Of a stretch of DNA of 64,000 nt, positions 19,183 to 30,015 are shown piece by piece. The notes below the pieces were generated by a model. The model saw nothing but the letters and a program-made list of their open reading frames with translations, made no database searches and was not told the DNA's origin. Source of the stretch: Leclercia adecarboxylata (lineage in GTDB: Bacteria; Pseudomonadota; Gammaproteobacteria; Enterobacterales; Enterobacteriaceae). Made by a program: the position numbers and the translations under genes. Location: positions 558,001 through 622,000 of the forward strand of contig LR590464.1 of assembly GCA_901472455.1 (NCBI GenBank), written 5' to 3'. Numbering within the stretch: the stretch's first letter is position 1; each line of letters begins with the position of its first letter.

Positions 19183-20136
19183 TTATTTTTTCAAGCCCGC
19201 AAAGGCCGCCCGAATTTCATCTTCCGGCAGTTCCAGGCCAATAAAGACCATCACGCTGTGCGGCGGCTCGTCGCCCCACGGGCGATCCCAGTCGGCGCTG
19301 TAGAGGCGCTGCACGCCCTGGAACAGCAGGCGGTTGGGTTCGCCGTCGATCCACAGCATCCCTTTGTAGCGCAGCAGCTTGTCGGCAAACGACAGCAGCA
19401 GGTTCTCCATCACGCGGGAGACTTCGCTGATATCCACCGGGTAATCCAGCTCAACCACAATCGACGAGACGTCGTTTTGCTTATCGGCCATAAAGTGGAA
19501 GCGCGGCTTCGCGGTGACATTTTCTTCCAGCATAAAGCCGTTGGTGTTGAACAGTTGGGCGAGATCGATATCGCCATGCGTCACGGTGTAAATCGGGGCG
19601 CGTGAATTGATGCGCGTCAGCCGCTCGCGCAGCGTCTCGCTCTCACCCGCCACGTCGGTTTTGGTCAGCAGGATGCGGTCGGCGTAGCCTACCTGCGACT
19701 GGGCGATGGTGAACTGGTTCATCTGGTCGTCGGCGTGTACTGCGTCAACCAGGGCAATCACGCCGTCCAGCAGGTAGCGCTGGCAGAGGATCTCGTGGGA
19801 GAAGAAGGTCTGAATAATCGGGCCGGGATCGGCCATGCCGGTGCACTCAATCACCAGACGGTCGAAGTCGATCTCACCGCGGTCGCGGCTGTCGAGCAGG
19901 TCGAGCAGGGCGTCTTCGAGTTCATTCGAGCGGGTGCAGCAGATGCAACCGTTGGTCAGGGTTTTGATCTGGGTAGCGCGATCGCCAATCAGCTGGTCAT
20001 CAACGGAGACTTCCCCGAACTCATTTTCGATAACCGCGATTTTAAAGCCGTGTTGTTCGTTGAGGATGTGGCGCAGCAGGGTGGTTTTGCCCGCGCCAAG
20101 AAAGCCGGTGAGCAGGGTAACGGCAATCGGTGTCAT
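19183..20136 (-). CDS. yjiA: COG0523 GTPase YjiA (G3E family)
   Basis: 317 residues. Walker A GFLGAGKTT (residues 11-19), the CxCC metal-binding motif GCICC (about 64-68) and a TKTD guanine-specificity motif are all present, followed by the C-terminal CobW domain. The G3E/COG0523 family delivers or stores metal ions for target enzymes. YjiA binds GTP and divalent metals in E. coli. It lies 10 bases after yjiX and belongs to the btsT-yjiX-yjiA group as in E. coli. The frame is intact. Confidence 0.95.
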   Translation of the reverse strand: MTPIAVTLLTGFLGAGKTTLLRHILNEQHGFKIAVIENEFGEVSVDDQLIGDRATQIKTLTNGCICCTRSNELEDALLDLLDSRDRGEIDFDRLVIECTGMADPGPIIQTFFSHEILCQRYLLDGVIALVDAVHADDQMNQFTIAQSQVGYADRILLTKTDVAGESETLRERLTRINSRAPIYTVTHGDIDLAQLFNTNGFMLEENVTAKPRFHFMADKQNDVSSIVVELDYPVDISEVSRVMENLLLSFADKLLRYKGMLWIDGEPNRLLFQGVQRLYSADWDRPWGDEPPHSVMVFIGLELPEDEIRAAFAGLKK

Positions 20137-20146
20137 GGTCTCTCCT

Positions 20147-20350
20147 TTAGCAGCAGCGTACGCCGCCTTCTCCTCCTCCGCCGTAGCGCGCTTCCTGACG
20201 CTCGCGGAAGAATTCGTTGTAGGTCATGTACGGCTTATCCGGGTGGTTGGTCTTCATATGTTCAACGTAGTTGTCATAGTCCGGGATGCCAATCAGCATT
20301 TTCGCCGCCTGACCGAGGTATTTTTTTGCTTCGCCTAAGTTACCAAACAT
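20147..20350 (-). CDS. yjiX: YbdD/YjiX family small protein
   Basis: 67 residues from the ATG at 20350 ([20 protein letters not shown], then [20 protein letters not shown]), ending in a glycine-rich, Cys-Cys tail ([12 protein letters not shown]). It matches YjiX and its paralog YbdD, which accompany the pyruvate transporters BtsT and CstA. Its role is thought to be to support transporter activity. It sits between btsT and yjiA on the same strand. Confidence 0.92.
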   Translation of the reverse strand: MFGNLGEAKKYLGQAAKMLIGIPDYDNYVEHMKTNHPDKPYMTYNEFFRERQEARYGGGGEGGVRCC

Positions 20351-20373
20351 TGAGGGTTCCAGACAGGAAAAGC

Positions 20374-20451
20374 CCCTCACCCTGATCCTCTCCCCAAGGG
20401 GAGACGGAATATTGACACCCTCTCCCTTTTGGGGAGAGGGCTGGGGTGAGA
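20374..20451. repeat. REP-like palindromes between btsT and yjiX
   Basis: Two copies of the CCCTCTCCCC/GGGGAGAGGG element: CCTCTCCCCAAGGGGAGACG and CCCTCTCCCTTTTGGGGAGAGGG, flanked by CCCTCACCC and GGGGTGAG. They may modulate expression between btsT and yjiX. Confidence 0.75.
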
Positions 20452-20464
20452 GGTTGTTTGTGGA

Positions 20465-22619
20465 TTAGTGGTGTGAAGAGGTCTTCACGCCGCCTTCCGG
20501 TACGGGCACATACGGGGTCTCTTTATCCGTACGACCGTCGGCGTTACGCACTTTCATCCAGGTTTTAATGCCGTAGAAGATGATGCTGTAGACCACTACC
20601 AGGAACAGAATGCTCAGACCCGCGTTGGTGTAGTTGTTCACCACGATATGGTTCATGTTGGCAATCTGCTGCGCGGTCAGGTCACCGCCGCCTGCGGCAA
20701 TCTTCTCTTTATACTGGTTAGCCATAAAGAAGAAGCCTTCCAGCTGCGGGTTGGTGCTGAACAGTTTCAGGCCCAGTGCCCAGGTGGTGCAGAGCAGCAG
20801 CCACAGGGCAGGCACTACGGTCACCCAGATGTATTTGGTGCGCTTCATCTTCACCAGCACTACGGTGCCGAGCACCAGGGCAACGGCCGCCAGCATCTGG
20901 TTAGAGATACCGAACAGCGGCCACAGGCTCTTCACGCCGCCCAGCGGATCGACCACGCCCTGATACAGCAGGTAGCCCCACAGACCGACGCAGCCCGCTG
21001 TACCCAGAATACCGGCCACCAGCGAGTCGGTTTTCTTCAGGAACGGCACGAAGTTACCCAGCAGATCCTGGAGCATAAAGCGGCCTGCACGCGTACCGGC
21101 GTCCAGCGCGGTAAGAATGAACAGCGCTTCGAACAGAATACCGAAGTGGTACCAGAAGCCCATGTCTGCCCACGGCAGCACTTTGTGGAACACGTGGGCG
21201 ATACCTACCGCCAGGGTTGGTGCACCACCGGCACGGTTCAGGACTGACGGTTCGCCGATGTCTTTCGCGGTCTGCATGATCTGCTCAGGGGAGATCACAA
21301 AGCCCCAGGAGCTGACGGTTGCTGCCGCGTGGGGCGCTTGCATCTTTCAACTGCGCCATGATCAGCGCCGCGTTGTCACCGCCCATCTCATGCAGGTTTG
21401 GCATGGTAATACCCAGGCCTGCCGGTGGGGTGTTCATCGCGAAATAGAGACCTGGTTCGATGATGGATGCCGCCACCAGCGCCATGATCGCCACGAAGGA
21501 CTCCATCAGCATTGCGCCATAACCGATCAGACGGGCGTCGTTTTCGTTCGCCAGCAGCTTCGGTGTGGTACCGGACGCAATCAGGGCATGGAAGCCAGAG
21601 ACCGCGCCACAGGCGATAGTAATAAACAGGAACGGGAACAGGGCACCTTTCCACAGCGGACCGGTACCGTCAACGTACTGGGTCACCGCAGGCATTTTCA
21701 GCTCTGGGTTGATGATTACAATGCCGATCGCCAGCCCGACGATTACGCCGATTTTCAGGAAGGTAGCCAGGTAGTCACGTGGCGCCAGAATCAGCCATAC
21801 AGGCAACAGGGCAGAGACAAAGGCATAGCCAACCAGCACGAAGGTGATGGTGGTGTCTTTGAAGGTCAGCGCCGGGCCCCAGTACGGGTCGTGAGCAATC
21901 ACGCCGCCGAAGTAAATGGAGGCCACCAGCAGCACAATACCGATTACAGAGACTTCACCCACGCGGCCCGGACGCAGGAATCGCATGTAGATCCCCATGA
22001 ACAGCGCAATCGGCACGGTGGAGCAGACGGTGAACACGCCCCACGGGCTTTCCGCCAGCGCTTTCACCACGATCAGGGCCAGCACCGCCAGGATGATGAT
22101 CATAATCAGGAAGCAACCGAACAGGGCGATGGTGCCTGGCACGCGGCCCATCTCTTCTTTGATCATCTCACCCAGAGACGCGCCGTTACGGCGGGAAGAG
22201 ATAAAGAGCACCATAAAGTCTTGCACCGCACCCGCCAGCACCACGCCCGCCAGCAGCCACAGCGTACCCGGCAGATAGCCCATCTGCGCAGCCAACACCG
22301 GGCCGACCAGCGGGCCAGCGCCTGCGATGGCGGCAAAGTGGTGACCAAACAGCACGTAGCGGTTGGTTGGCACGTAGTTCAGGCCGTCATTGTTAATGAC
22401 CGCCGGGGTGGCACGCGTCGGGTCGAGCTTCATGACCTTCTGCGCGATATAGAGACTGTAGTAGCGGTACGCCACCAGATAGACCGACACCGAGGCCACG
22501 ACGATCCACAGGGCACTGATGTGCTCGCCGCGGCGCAGGGCGACCACGGCAAGACAACAGGCACCGAGGATCCCGAGCAGCAGCCAGGGAACGTGCTTAA
22601 GTAGTTTTTTAATGTCCAT
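20465..22619 (-). CDS. btsT: Pyruvate:H+ symporter BtsT (YjiY), one frameshift
   Basis: About 717 residues when joined, matching E. coli BtsT (716). The N-terminal 430 residues (start 22619) include FAAIAGAGPLVGPVLAAQMG and SGFHALIASGTTPKLL. The rest resumes in another frame as HAAATVSSWGFVISPEQIM and runs to ALDAGTRAGRFMLQDLLGNF and a soluble tail. The break is one extra C at GCGCCCCACG near 21330. CstA-type transporters have many membrane helices. BtsT takes up pyruvate under the BtsS-BtsR two-component system in E. coli. Pyruvate is also an end product of the hpa pathway further along. Confidence 0.93.
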
Positions 22620-22837
22620 AATAAAACCTGGTTTTTTAGATGAAAAAGGATCAGGGTTCGCTGTGAGAGAAAGTGAGTAATGCTGAGGCGATCTTGCCAG
22701 AGCCTTACGCGCGTAAAGGACAGTAAATCGGTGAGTGGTTATATGGCGGGATGAGCGGTCAAAGAAGCGGGCGAGTGGTTGAGGCTCGCCAGCAGGGGGT
22801 AAAATTGTGTGAAGGGGATCACGCTGTCAGGTGCGAG

Positions 22838-23728
22838 TCACTCCGCGCTTGCCAGATAGTTTTCTAACGTGCCGACAAATCTCTCCTTAATCCAGTCCGG
22901 TTCCAGCACCTGAATGTTGGGCAGCCAGTAGAAGAGCAGCGGCAGGATCTGGTTCTCATGGGCGGCATGGCAGCGCAGGGTGATGCCCTGCTTATCTTCC
23001 GCCAGAATTTCCTGGCCGGGCAGCAGATCGCGGCGTTTGAAATAGTGCGCAATCTGGGTGGGAATAAATACCTCGACTTCGAACGTCTCTTCGCTAACCC
23101 CAGGGATCGCGATTTTTTTCCAGCAGTTCGAGGATGTCATTATCCGGCGTGAAGGTTTCGCTGGCGAATATCCAGCCACTGCACCAGGCTTAAAGAAAAC
23201 GATTTCAAACGCTGTTCTTCGGTGGCTTGTAAATACCATATGTTCTTTTTGTTAATTACTTTATAGGGGTTAATCTGTCGCGATTTTCCTTTATACAGGA
23301 TATGGCAAACCTGCTGGCCCTTAATCGCCTTTTCAAAGCCTGCTAACAGGCTGTGAATATCTTTTGGCCCTGTGCGTTCGGCATCGTTGCCGAAGATCAT
23401 GATATGGTTATCTTCGACCCGCGACTCCAGCTTGTCCCAGAAGTCGCGGCCTGTTGCCGGGAAAAAGTCATCCACATTCAGAAAGTTAGCAATGACATGA
23501 TGTAACCCCGGTTCTGCATGGCCCGGGCGGGCATGAATAAGCCGGTACTGCCCGTCTCCGCAGCGCTCTACAATGGGCGAAAGTGCATTAAGATCGCGAT
23601 AAACCGTGCGCTCAGTAATATTAAATTTATGCATCAATGCCTGGCGGCTCAACCACGCCGTGTAAATGAAGCTCCAGCAGAATATCTACCAACCTTTCAG
23701 CCGAGCGACTCCTGGTCGGAATTGTCAT
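22838..23728 (-). CDS. WYL-domain transcription regulator, frameshifted
   Basis: The ATG at 23728 starts MTIPTRSRSAERLVDILLEL, the usual start of a helix-turn-helix in WYL regulators. After one shift near 23655 it continues LSRQALMHKFNITERTVYRD and includes the WYL region (INPYKVINKKNIWYLQATEE). It shifts again near 23150 into SEETFEVEVFIPTQIAHYFK and ends at 22838. Joined length is about 295 residues. WYL proteins sense ligands, often nucleic-acid related, and control nearby genes. It lies between btsT and the capsule genes, convergent with neither; its targets are unknown. Confidence 0.8.
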
Positions 23729-23900
23729 ATTAGCTTTCCTGTTATTTTAGCCAGTGCTGTGAATTATGCCGGCGCGACTGACAAAATATGTCAGTGCAAA
23801 ATTCGGCATCAAAATTTGTCTTAGGTTATAACGGCCAGGAAGGGGATAAACATTAGTGATTTTTACAACGGAGGGATAAAAGCGCGGTGTGGATCGGATC

Positions 23901-23922
23901 CGCCGGGGTAATTTCCCCGGCG
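23901..23922 (-). terminator. Hairpin downstream of kpsS
   Basis: A perfect inverted repeat CGCCGGGG-taattt-CCCCGGCG lies just after the kpsS stop. There is no long T run, so it may be only a transcript end or pause hairpin. Confidence 0.45.
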
Positions 23923-23932
23923 TGGGGATGAA

Positions 23933-25116
23933 TTAACGTTCGAGTTCGGAATCGGCGAGCGGTGCCGGCAGAGGGACTTCGGTGGGGATGTTGAGCCAGT
24001 CAGACTTGCCGTAAAAGACGGCGTTGATCTGCGTTTGATAGAGCAGGTGGGTACGAAAACGCTGGAACAGCTTTTTATCGGGCGCGAAATCCGCCTGCCA
24101 GAACTGGTTCAGCGGCCCCTGCCAGGTTAATCCTTCGATGTCGTACAGCGCTTTGCCCATCACCTTGAGCGGCTTGTTATGGATCAGCGCCGACAGCCCT
24201 GCGGTGCTGTTAACGGTGATCACCCGCGGGTGTGGGTCAGCAGAGCGGGCAGGGAGAGATCGTGGATATAAATCACCCGGCCAGGAATGCCGTACTTTTC
24301 AGTCAGCGTGTTAATCAGGGTGCCGTTAATAGCGGTGACCACGATCCATCGGGGTGATGCTTGAACACCAGATGGTGCTCTTTTGACGCATGGCGGGCAA
24401 AGGAGCGGATCACGGTTTCGATATAGTCACGCACGTCTTTATACGGGCTGTGGTGGATAATCTGGCTGTCGTTGTAGACCTGCAAAATCGCCAGGTAGTA
24501 TTCGTTATCCAGCGTGCCGGTGATATGGCTCAGCATGTGGCGCTGCTTCCAGCGATACCACAGCTTACGGCGTCCGGCGCGGAACCAGCAGCGCATCTCG
24601 TACCACGGCGAGAACGATTTGTGGTGGCGATAGCCCCGGTAGCGATGGCGGCCAAACCAGCCTGCCGCGTAGTAGAGCATGGCATGGGAGGCGCGGTTAA
24701 AGGCGCTGGGGTTTCCACGGCGTCGGGGTTTTCACCTCCGGCAGCGGTTGCTCGCGATAATACTTCGCATCGATGGGCATCGAAGAGAAGGCATTCACCC
24801 CCCCTTTTTCCAGGGTGATGTAGTACGGGCGGAAATAGCCCTCTTCAAACGCGAGGAAATCGATGGATTTGCTGCGCGCCCACTTCTTCGCTTCGATGTG
24901 CATCGGGCGGCAATCGCCAAAACAGACGATGGTGTCGAAGGCGTAGGTTTTATGTAGTTCGCGCAGCCAGAAGGCAAAATTCTTCACGGAGCCGGTGTAG
25001 TGCAGCGCGGTCTCTTTCGCGGCATACCAGGCGTCTCCGGCATTAAAGCAGACCTGCTTCACTTCGCGGTGGCTGCTCTGCAACCAGCTCGCCAGACGTG
25101 AAAAGCAGGGCCCCAT
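23933..25116 (-). CDS. kpsS: Capsule export/Kdo transferase KpsS, 5'-truncated and frameshifted
   Basis: Blocks in three frames match KpsS: TYAFDTIVCFGDCRPMHIEA, FLAFEEGYFRPYYITLEKGG, HHKSFSPWYEMRCWFRAGRR, YLAILQVYNDSQIIHHSPYK and VNSTAGLSALIHNKPLKVMG. KpsS adds the first Kdo residues to the lipid anchor of capsular polysaccharide, working with KpsC. The frame opens at the internal methionine of the conserved PMGP motif. An in-frame stop and AT-rich non-coding DNA lie just upstream, so about 22 N-terminal residues usually present are missing. Breaks occur near 24710, 24340 and 24230. kpsC, normally adjacent, is absent. Activity is doubtful even after correcting sequence errors. Confidence 0.88.
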
Positions 25117-25501
25117 CGGACTATATTTTCAAGATTTTGACAATATTTGTTGTACACCAAAAATAAAGATGTTAAAACAACTATATAATCAATAAAAATA
25201 TAGAAAGATATTATAAACTAGTTATGGTTAAATTTATCAATATGCTTTACCAAACATTGATATGGGGGTATAAATTCACGAAAAGCATAAATGTTTAATA
25301 TACATTAAACATATATCATTCTTTTTATAATGATTAAAAAGAAGATTATGGCTGAATTTTTTATTCAATAATTTTATTATTAAATAAAAATGTAGGCTCA
25401 CATTCATTAAATTATGCTTATATGTTCCATTTTTATTGAAAAATTATACTTTAATTTTCAAAGATATCCCTAGGTATTAATTACTAATCGATACATTATT
25501 G
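25117..25501. other. AT-rich junction between kpsS and kpsE
   Basis: This 385-base stretch is very AT-rich and holds no reading frame I can support. In group 3 capsule loci this is where kpsC and the whole serotype-specific sugar region would lie. It is probably what is left after their loss. No insertion sequence or direct repeat was seen at the edges. Confidence 0.55.
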
Positions 25502-26705
25502 TTAATCTTGATGTTCACGTAATGTAGCAAGCCCCATGACAATCAATCCATAAACTAAACAAAGCAATACGGCAATTGTTTGCAAGATTATAAAGACGGC
25601 GCGGGTATTCGGCATCTTCAGCCAGCGTCGGCTGACTAATGATCAGCAAATGCTTAAGTTTACGATACGCCTCGATTCTGGCTTGTTCCAGGCTGATTAG
25701 GCCGGTTTTGTAAAGGTCTGCCGCGAGTGTGGCCTGAGTTTGTACATCCATATAGCTGGCGGTCACTTCGTTCATCGAATTTTTATCCGCGCCGGTAAGT
25801 CTGGATTGTTCCTGCGCCAGTTGCTCGGTCAAAGCATCAACTCGGGCCTTAACAGAAACAACAGCAGGTGCGGTAGCTTTCATGTAGCTTTGTAGTTGTT
25901 TTAATTGTGCCTGTTGCTGGGCCAGTTGCCCTTCAATCTGGCTTACGACACCCATACGGGCCGTGCTGGTCGATTCTGGGCTAATAAGGTGATGGGTATT
26001 TTGAAACTCCAGCACTTTGGCTTTTTCGGCCTGTAATCGCTGGTAGGCGTGATCAACTTCTTTTTCGACAAAGGCCAGTTGTTCGAGCGCGACCTGGTGT
26101 CCCAGTTTATTAATAAAGCCTTCAGACTCTTTCAACATCACTCCTACCACCTTCTGACCATAGGCAGGATCAAACGCCTGCAATTCAATAGTCAGCACAC
26201 CGGAGATGTCATCCATGCGTAATGTGAGGTGTTCCTGATAATACTTCAGAAATTCCTCGCGACTGACATTGTCAGGCAGGCGAGAGAAGTAATCCACTTT
26301 ATGGCTCTGGTAATGGGCTTTTAGCCCCAGTTCTTTATCCAGCTTATTAAGCAAATCAGCAGACTTGAGATAGTCTTGAATGAGCAGCACATCCTGATGA
26401 TTATTTCCACCTAGTCCCAGCATGGAAAGAGCATCGGGCAGCATTTTAATCTGGTCTGCTTGCTTGACCACTAACTCTGCCCGACTCACATAGCGATCGG
26501 AGGCAATGAATCCGAAATAGATAACAGCGATAGCAAAGCAAGCCACTACCCACTGAAAACTGCCGAGTTTGAGACTTTTTTTCCATGAGCGGTGGGCAAG
26601 TTTGTAACCGCTAGAATCTATAATAAAATGTTTTGGTTTGGTTTTTAATTTGTGCAGCTTGCGCATCAAACCAGAAGATTTGTTAAGGCGGATTGGCTGA
26701 GTCAT
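25502..26705 (-). CDS. kpsE: Capsule polysaccharide export inner-membrane protein KpsE, one late frameshift
   Basis: About 400 residues. An N-terminal membrane helix (residues 50-72, QWVVACFAIAVIYFGFIASD) precedes a long periplasmic coiled coil (LEQLAFVEKEVDHAYQRLQA; QQQAQLKQLQSYMKATAPAV) of the Wzz/PCP type. The C-terminal helix is visible only after a one-base shift near 25585 (IAVLLCLVYGLIVMGLATLR), giving an end at 25502. One extra A in GCAAACAATT is the likely error. KpsE links the KpsMT transporter to KpsD across the periplasm. Confidence 0.92.
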
Positions 26706-26719
26706 GATTTTTTGGCTTG

Positions 26720-27370
26720 TTATAAGTTCTGATAAATACGGATGGCGTCATCGATATTGTCAAATATCTCAAGCGTGCTGTTACGCAGCAAAATTCCCAT
26801 GTCGCACTGTTGACGTAAGTTCTTCATGTCGTGCGAGACCATAATCAGGCTAGCGGTCTCGCGCTTAAGATTAAAAGTATCAATACATTTCTGTTTAAAG
26901 CGGGCATCACCTACTGACATAATTTCATCGGTCAGATAGATATCAAAATCAAATGCCATACTGACAGCAAAGGAGAATTTTGATTTCATCCCGCTGGAGT
27001 AGGCTTTAATAGGTAATTCGAAATGCTGGCCGATTTCTGAGAACTCTTTCACCCATTCTTCAGTCGCTCGGGTATCGCGAACCCCATGAATTCGACAGAC
27101 AAAACGTGTATTTTCCCGTCCTGTCATGCTTCCCTGAAATCCACCACCAAGAGCAAGGGGCCATGAAACGCGACAGTGGCGAGTAACTTTCCCTTTACTG
27201 GTAGTATCCATTCCACCTAACAGGCGTAACAGAGTCGATTTACCCGCGCCGTTGGCACCCAAGATACCAATATTGCGATCACGCGGAAGAGTAATGTTCA
27301 CCATCTCTTAGCACATAATTACGACCGAACTTGGTGGGTAATACTTAGAAACGTTGTCTAAAAGGATCAT
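26720..27370 (-). CDS. kpsT: Capsule ABC transporter ATPase KpsT, one frameshift
   Basis: Walker A GANGAGKST, ABC signature YSSGMKSKFSFAVSMAF, Walker B region IYLTDEIMSVGD and the switch histidine in MVSHDMK are all present. The frame in the sequence opens at an internal methionine. The true start at 27370 (MILLDNVSKYYP) is joined by adding one C at CCCACC near 27330. Full length is about 217 residues, normal for KpsT. It powers export of group 2/3 capsular polysaccharide with KpsM. Confidence 0.93.
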
Positions 27371-27381
27371 TTTTATTCGCT

Positions 27382-28182
27382 TTAGCTGGCAATAAGGCGA
27401 CGATGGCTCAGACGATAACAACTCATCGCGAATGTCAGCAGCACCAATGTGACACTAGACAAATACACCCAACTGACATTCGGGCTGGTATAGCCCGCAA
27501 TCCATCCTGAGCGAATCAACTCAATAGCATGTACCAGTGGGTTCCATAAGAACCAATGTTGAAACTGCGATGGTACCGTTGCCAGGGGGTACATGACGCA
27601 AGAGATAAACATCAATGGCATCATCATTAGGCTTAGGAATTTATCTGCTTCTTTGAATAAACTTCCTAGCACACAAAAAACGATGCCTAACGAGAATGAA
27701 AAGATCATCAATAAAAAGTAGATAAGCACAACTTCTAACGGATCGTTAGGTATAGCATCAAAACCAAACCACATTAACCCCAATACTAATATCACACCGA
27801 CCACCAGTCCTATGATGGATTCGAGAATAAAACGGGCGACGAAGGTTGCAAAAGGTGTAACTTGTCGATAGCAGAACAATCCCATATTGGCGTTAACTGC
27901 TGATTTTAACTGGCTAACCACTTTATTAAAAAACATGAATGGCAAATAGCCTGCAGTTATGAATACCTGTACAGGCACGCCACCGAAACCGCTCTGGCTA
28001 CGCATCCCAAAAATGGCGCTAAACAGGCTAATCATCAACAACGGATCCAGCAGCGCCCAGGCATACCCCAGCCGGTAACTCCCAAATCGTGTTTTCAGTT
28101 CACGGATAAGCAGGCCAAACGTTACATCGCGCAGCACCTGGAACGAGCTGCGGGGCGTTTGATTGAGAACAGGTTTAAGCAT
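27382..28182 (-). CDS. kpsM: Capsule ABC transporter permease KpsM
   Basis: 266 residues with six predicted membrane helices of the ABC-2 type. The N-terminal cytosolic amphipathic stretch (LRDVTFGLLIRELKTRFGSY, then RLGYAWALLDPLLMISLFSA) is diagnostic of polysaccharide ABC-2 permeases. The frame is intact. It lies 11 bases before kpsT and 53 bases after kpsD on the same strand, giving the order kpsD-M-T-E seen in group 3 capsule loci. Confidence 0.95.
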   Translation of the reverse strand: MLKPVLNQTPRSSFQVLRDVTFGLLIRELKTRFGSYRLGYAWALLDPLLMISLFSAIFGMRSQSGFGGVPVQVFITAGYLPFMFFNKVVSQLKSAVNANMGLFCYRQVTPFATFVARFILESIIGLVVGVILVLGLMWFGFDAIPNDPLEVVLIYFLLMIFSFSLGIVFCVLGSLFKEADKFLSLMMMPLMFISCVMYPLATVPSQFQHWFLWNPLVHAIELIRSGWIAGYTSPNVSWVYLSSVTLVLLTFAMSCYRLSHRRLIAS

Positions 28183-28235
28183 GAGAAGGCCGATATAACA
28201 GAACGGGCCAGCTTTTCAGCAAGCCCGTTTTGGGG

Positions 28236-29998
28236 TTAATTCAGGACCACGTTGGCCGCCACGGCAACCTGATAGATGACCTGGGTAATGTCTTTGATGG
28301 ACTGCATCATTTTGCTGTCCACTTTCGGCATGACCAGAATCTGATCGCCCGGCATCACATCACCACCGTCTTTAAACTCCATCAGCCCGTTGGCATGAAC
28401 CACCGCAATACGCTTGTCGTTCGCACGGTCGGTAAAGCCGCCTGCCCAGGCCACATAGTCTTCCAGACTGGCGCTTTTGTTGAAGACCACCGCCTGCGGC
28501 ATCATCACTTCGCCACCCACCTGAATCAGGTCGGTCTTGTTCGGGATCACAATCTGGTCGCCCTGTTCCAGCAGGATGTTGGCAATCACGCCTTTATCCG
28601 ACACCACCACTTTACCCAGCGGCTGGACCTTGCGGGCTTTTTCCACGAAGCGCATTACCAGTTCGGCCTCTTTGGTGCGAATAGAGGCCTCACCATCGGA
28701 ACTGGCTGGCGCGGTGAACACGCTGCGCTCCAGGCGGTTGAGGGAGTCTTCCAGCATCTCTTTCTGCCGCGCGGCCACGCTCTTACGCATGATGTAGATC
28801 GAGCCGTAATCTGCCATGTTCGGGTCAATCGGAATATGGTTCAGCAGATCGTGCAGACGGGTCTCTTTACGCACGGTGAAGTAAGACGGGCCACGGTAGC
28901 TGCCCATCACCTGCACGTCGTAAACCTGAGCATGCATATCGTCGTTAAACAGCACTTTGTCGCCGTCGCTCAGCTGAATGCGGTCGAAATCCTTGTACGG
29001 CATATAGACCGAGAATGGGCCGCTGGAACGATCGCCAATCACGCCCACGTGGCTCACCTTGGCGAGCGGCAGGGCGTAATCGATCAGCTCAGAGCCGAGC
29101 GCGGTGCTGTTCTTCAACTCGAAGCGGAACGGGTTACGCACTTTACCGGCCACGTTGATCATCGGCCCCTGCGGTTCCACCAGGATCACATCCTGATCCT
29201 TCAGCGACAGCTTCGGCATTTTGCCCTGCTGCATAAACTCGTACAGGTCGATCTGCTGAATAACCCGGTTCTGACGTAAAACTTTAATATGACGGTAGCT
29301 GCCGCGATCGGAGTCGATGCCCCCTGCGCGTTTCAGAAAATATAAAACGCTATCGGAAGATTGTCCGGCATATTGCCCTGGACGGATTACCGGGCCGGTG
29401 ACAAATACGCTGACCGGCGTCGCGGTAAGTAAATTTACGTAAACATTAACGTTGTTGGTAAATACTTCGCTGATGTGGCTGGTCACTAAGTTATTGACTT
29501 TACTTGCCGCCACATTTTTCACATTAATTGGCCCGACATCAGGGATAAAAATATTGCCCTGGTTGTCAACCGTGACCACGTTGGAAAAATTGACAGCGCC
29601 CCAGATCCAAATATTCAGCTTGTCGCCAGGAGCGATCAGATAATTATCGTTTAAGCCGTCGCTGCGCTCGGTTTCATAGCCACCGGCAAACAGGTTAGCG
29701 CCGTAAGGCGGGGGCAGGCCGGATTCGGACTGGGGCAGTAATTTACGCACATCGGACTCGCCGGCAGGAGCATGCCCTGGCGGTTTTGCTGCGCAAAGGT
29801 CCCTGTGGTGGAGGAGGTGTTCGCCTGGCCGCTCATCGCTTGTTCACCGCCGAGCTGCAGTCGGCCATCACCGGTATCTGCGGGGGCGTTCATCCCAAAT
29901 GCCTGGGCATCTTCTTTAGAAGGTGCAGCAAAGGCAGCGCAAGAAGCGCAGGCCAGCAACAGAATGGCACTCAATTGCCGAAGTTTCGTTATCTTCAC
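28236..29998 (-). CDS. kpsD: Outer polysaccharide export protein KpsD, one frameshift
   Basis: A signal peptide (MKITKLRQLSAILLLACASC, then AAFA) is followed by a linker. After a frameshift near 29750 comes the Poly_export/SLBB region (YLIAPGDKLNIWIWGAVNFS; DNQGNIFIPDVGPINVKNVA; FVTGPVIRPGQYAGQSSDSV; VPIQVGGEV-like repeat at IQVGGEVMMPQAVVF). Joined length is about 587 residues. KpsD is the periplasmic/outer-membrane exit component of capsule export and works with KpsE. It starts the kpsDMTE run, with a lipoprotein gene just upstream. Confidence 0.93.
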
Positions 29999-30015
29999 AA
30001 CTTTTCTCTTCTAAA

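Noticed and set aside
21117..22604. 495-residue plus-strand frame over btsT
   Set aside because: Antisense to the conserved transporter and of low-complexity Gln/His/Arg composition.
28230..29279. 349-residue plus-strand frame over kpsD
   Set aside because: Antisense to KpsD, His/Val-rich shadow.
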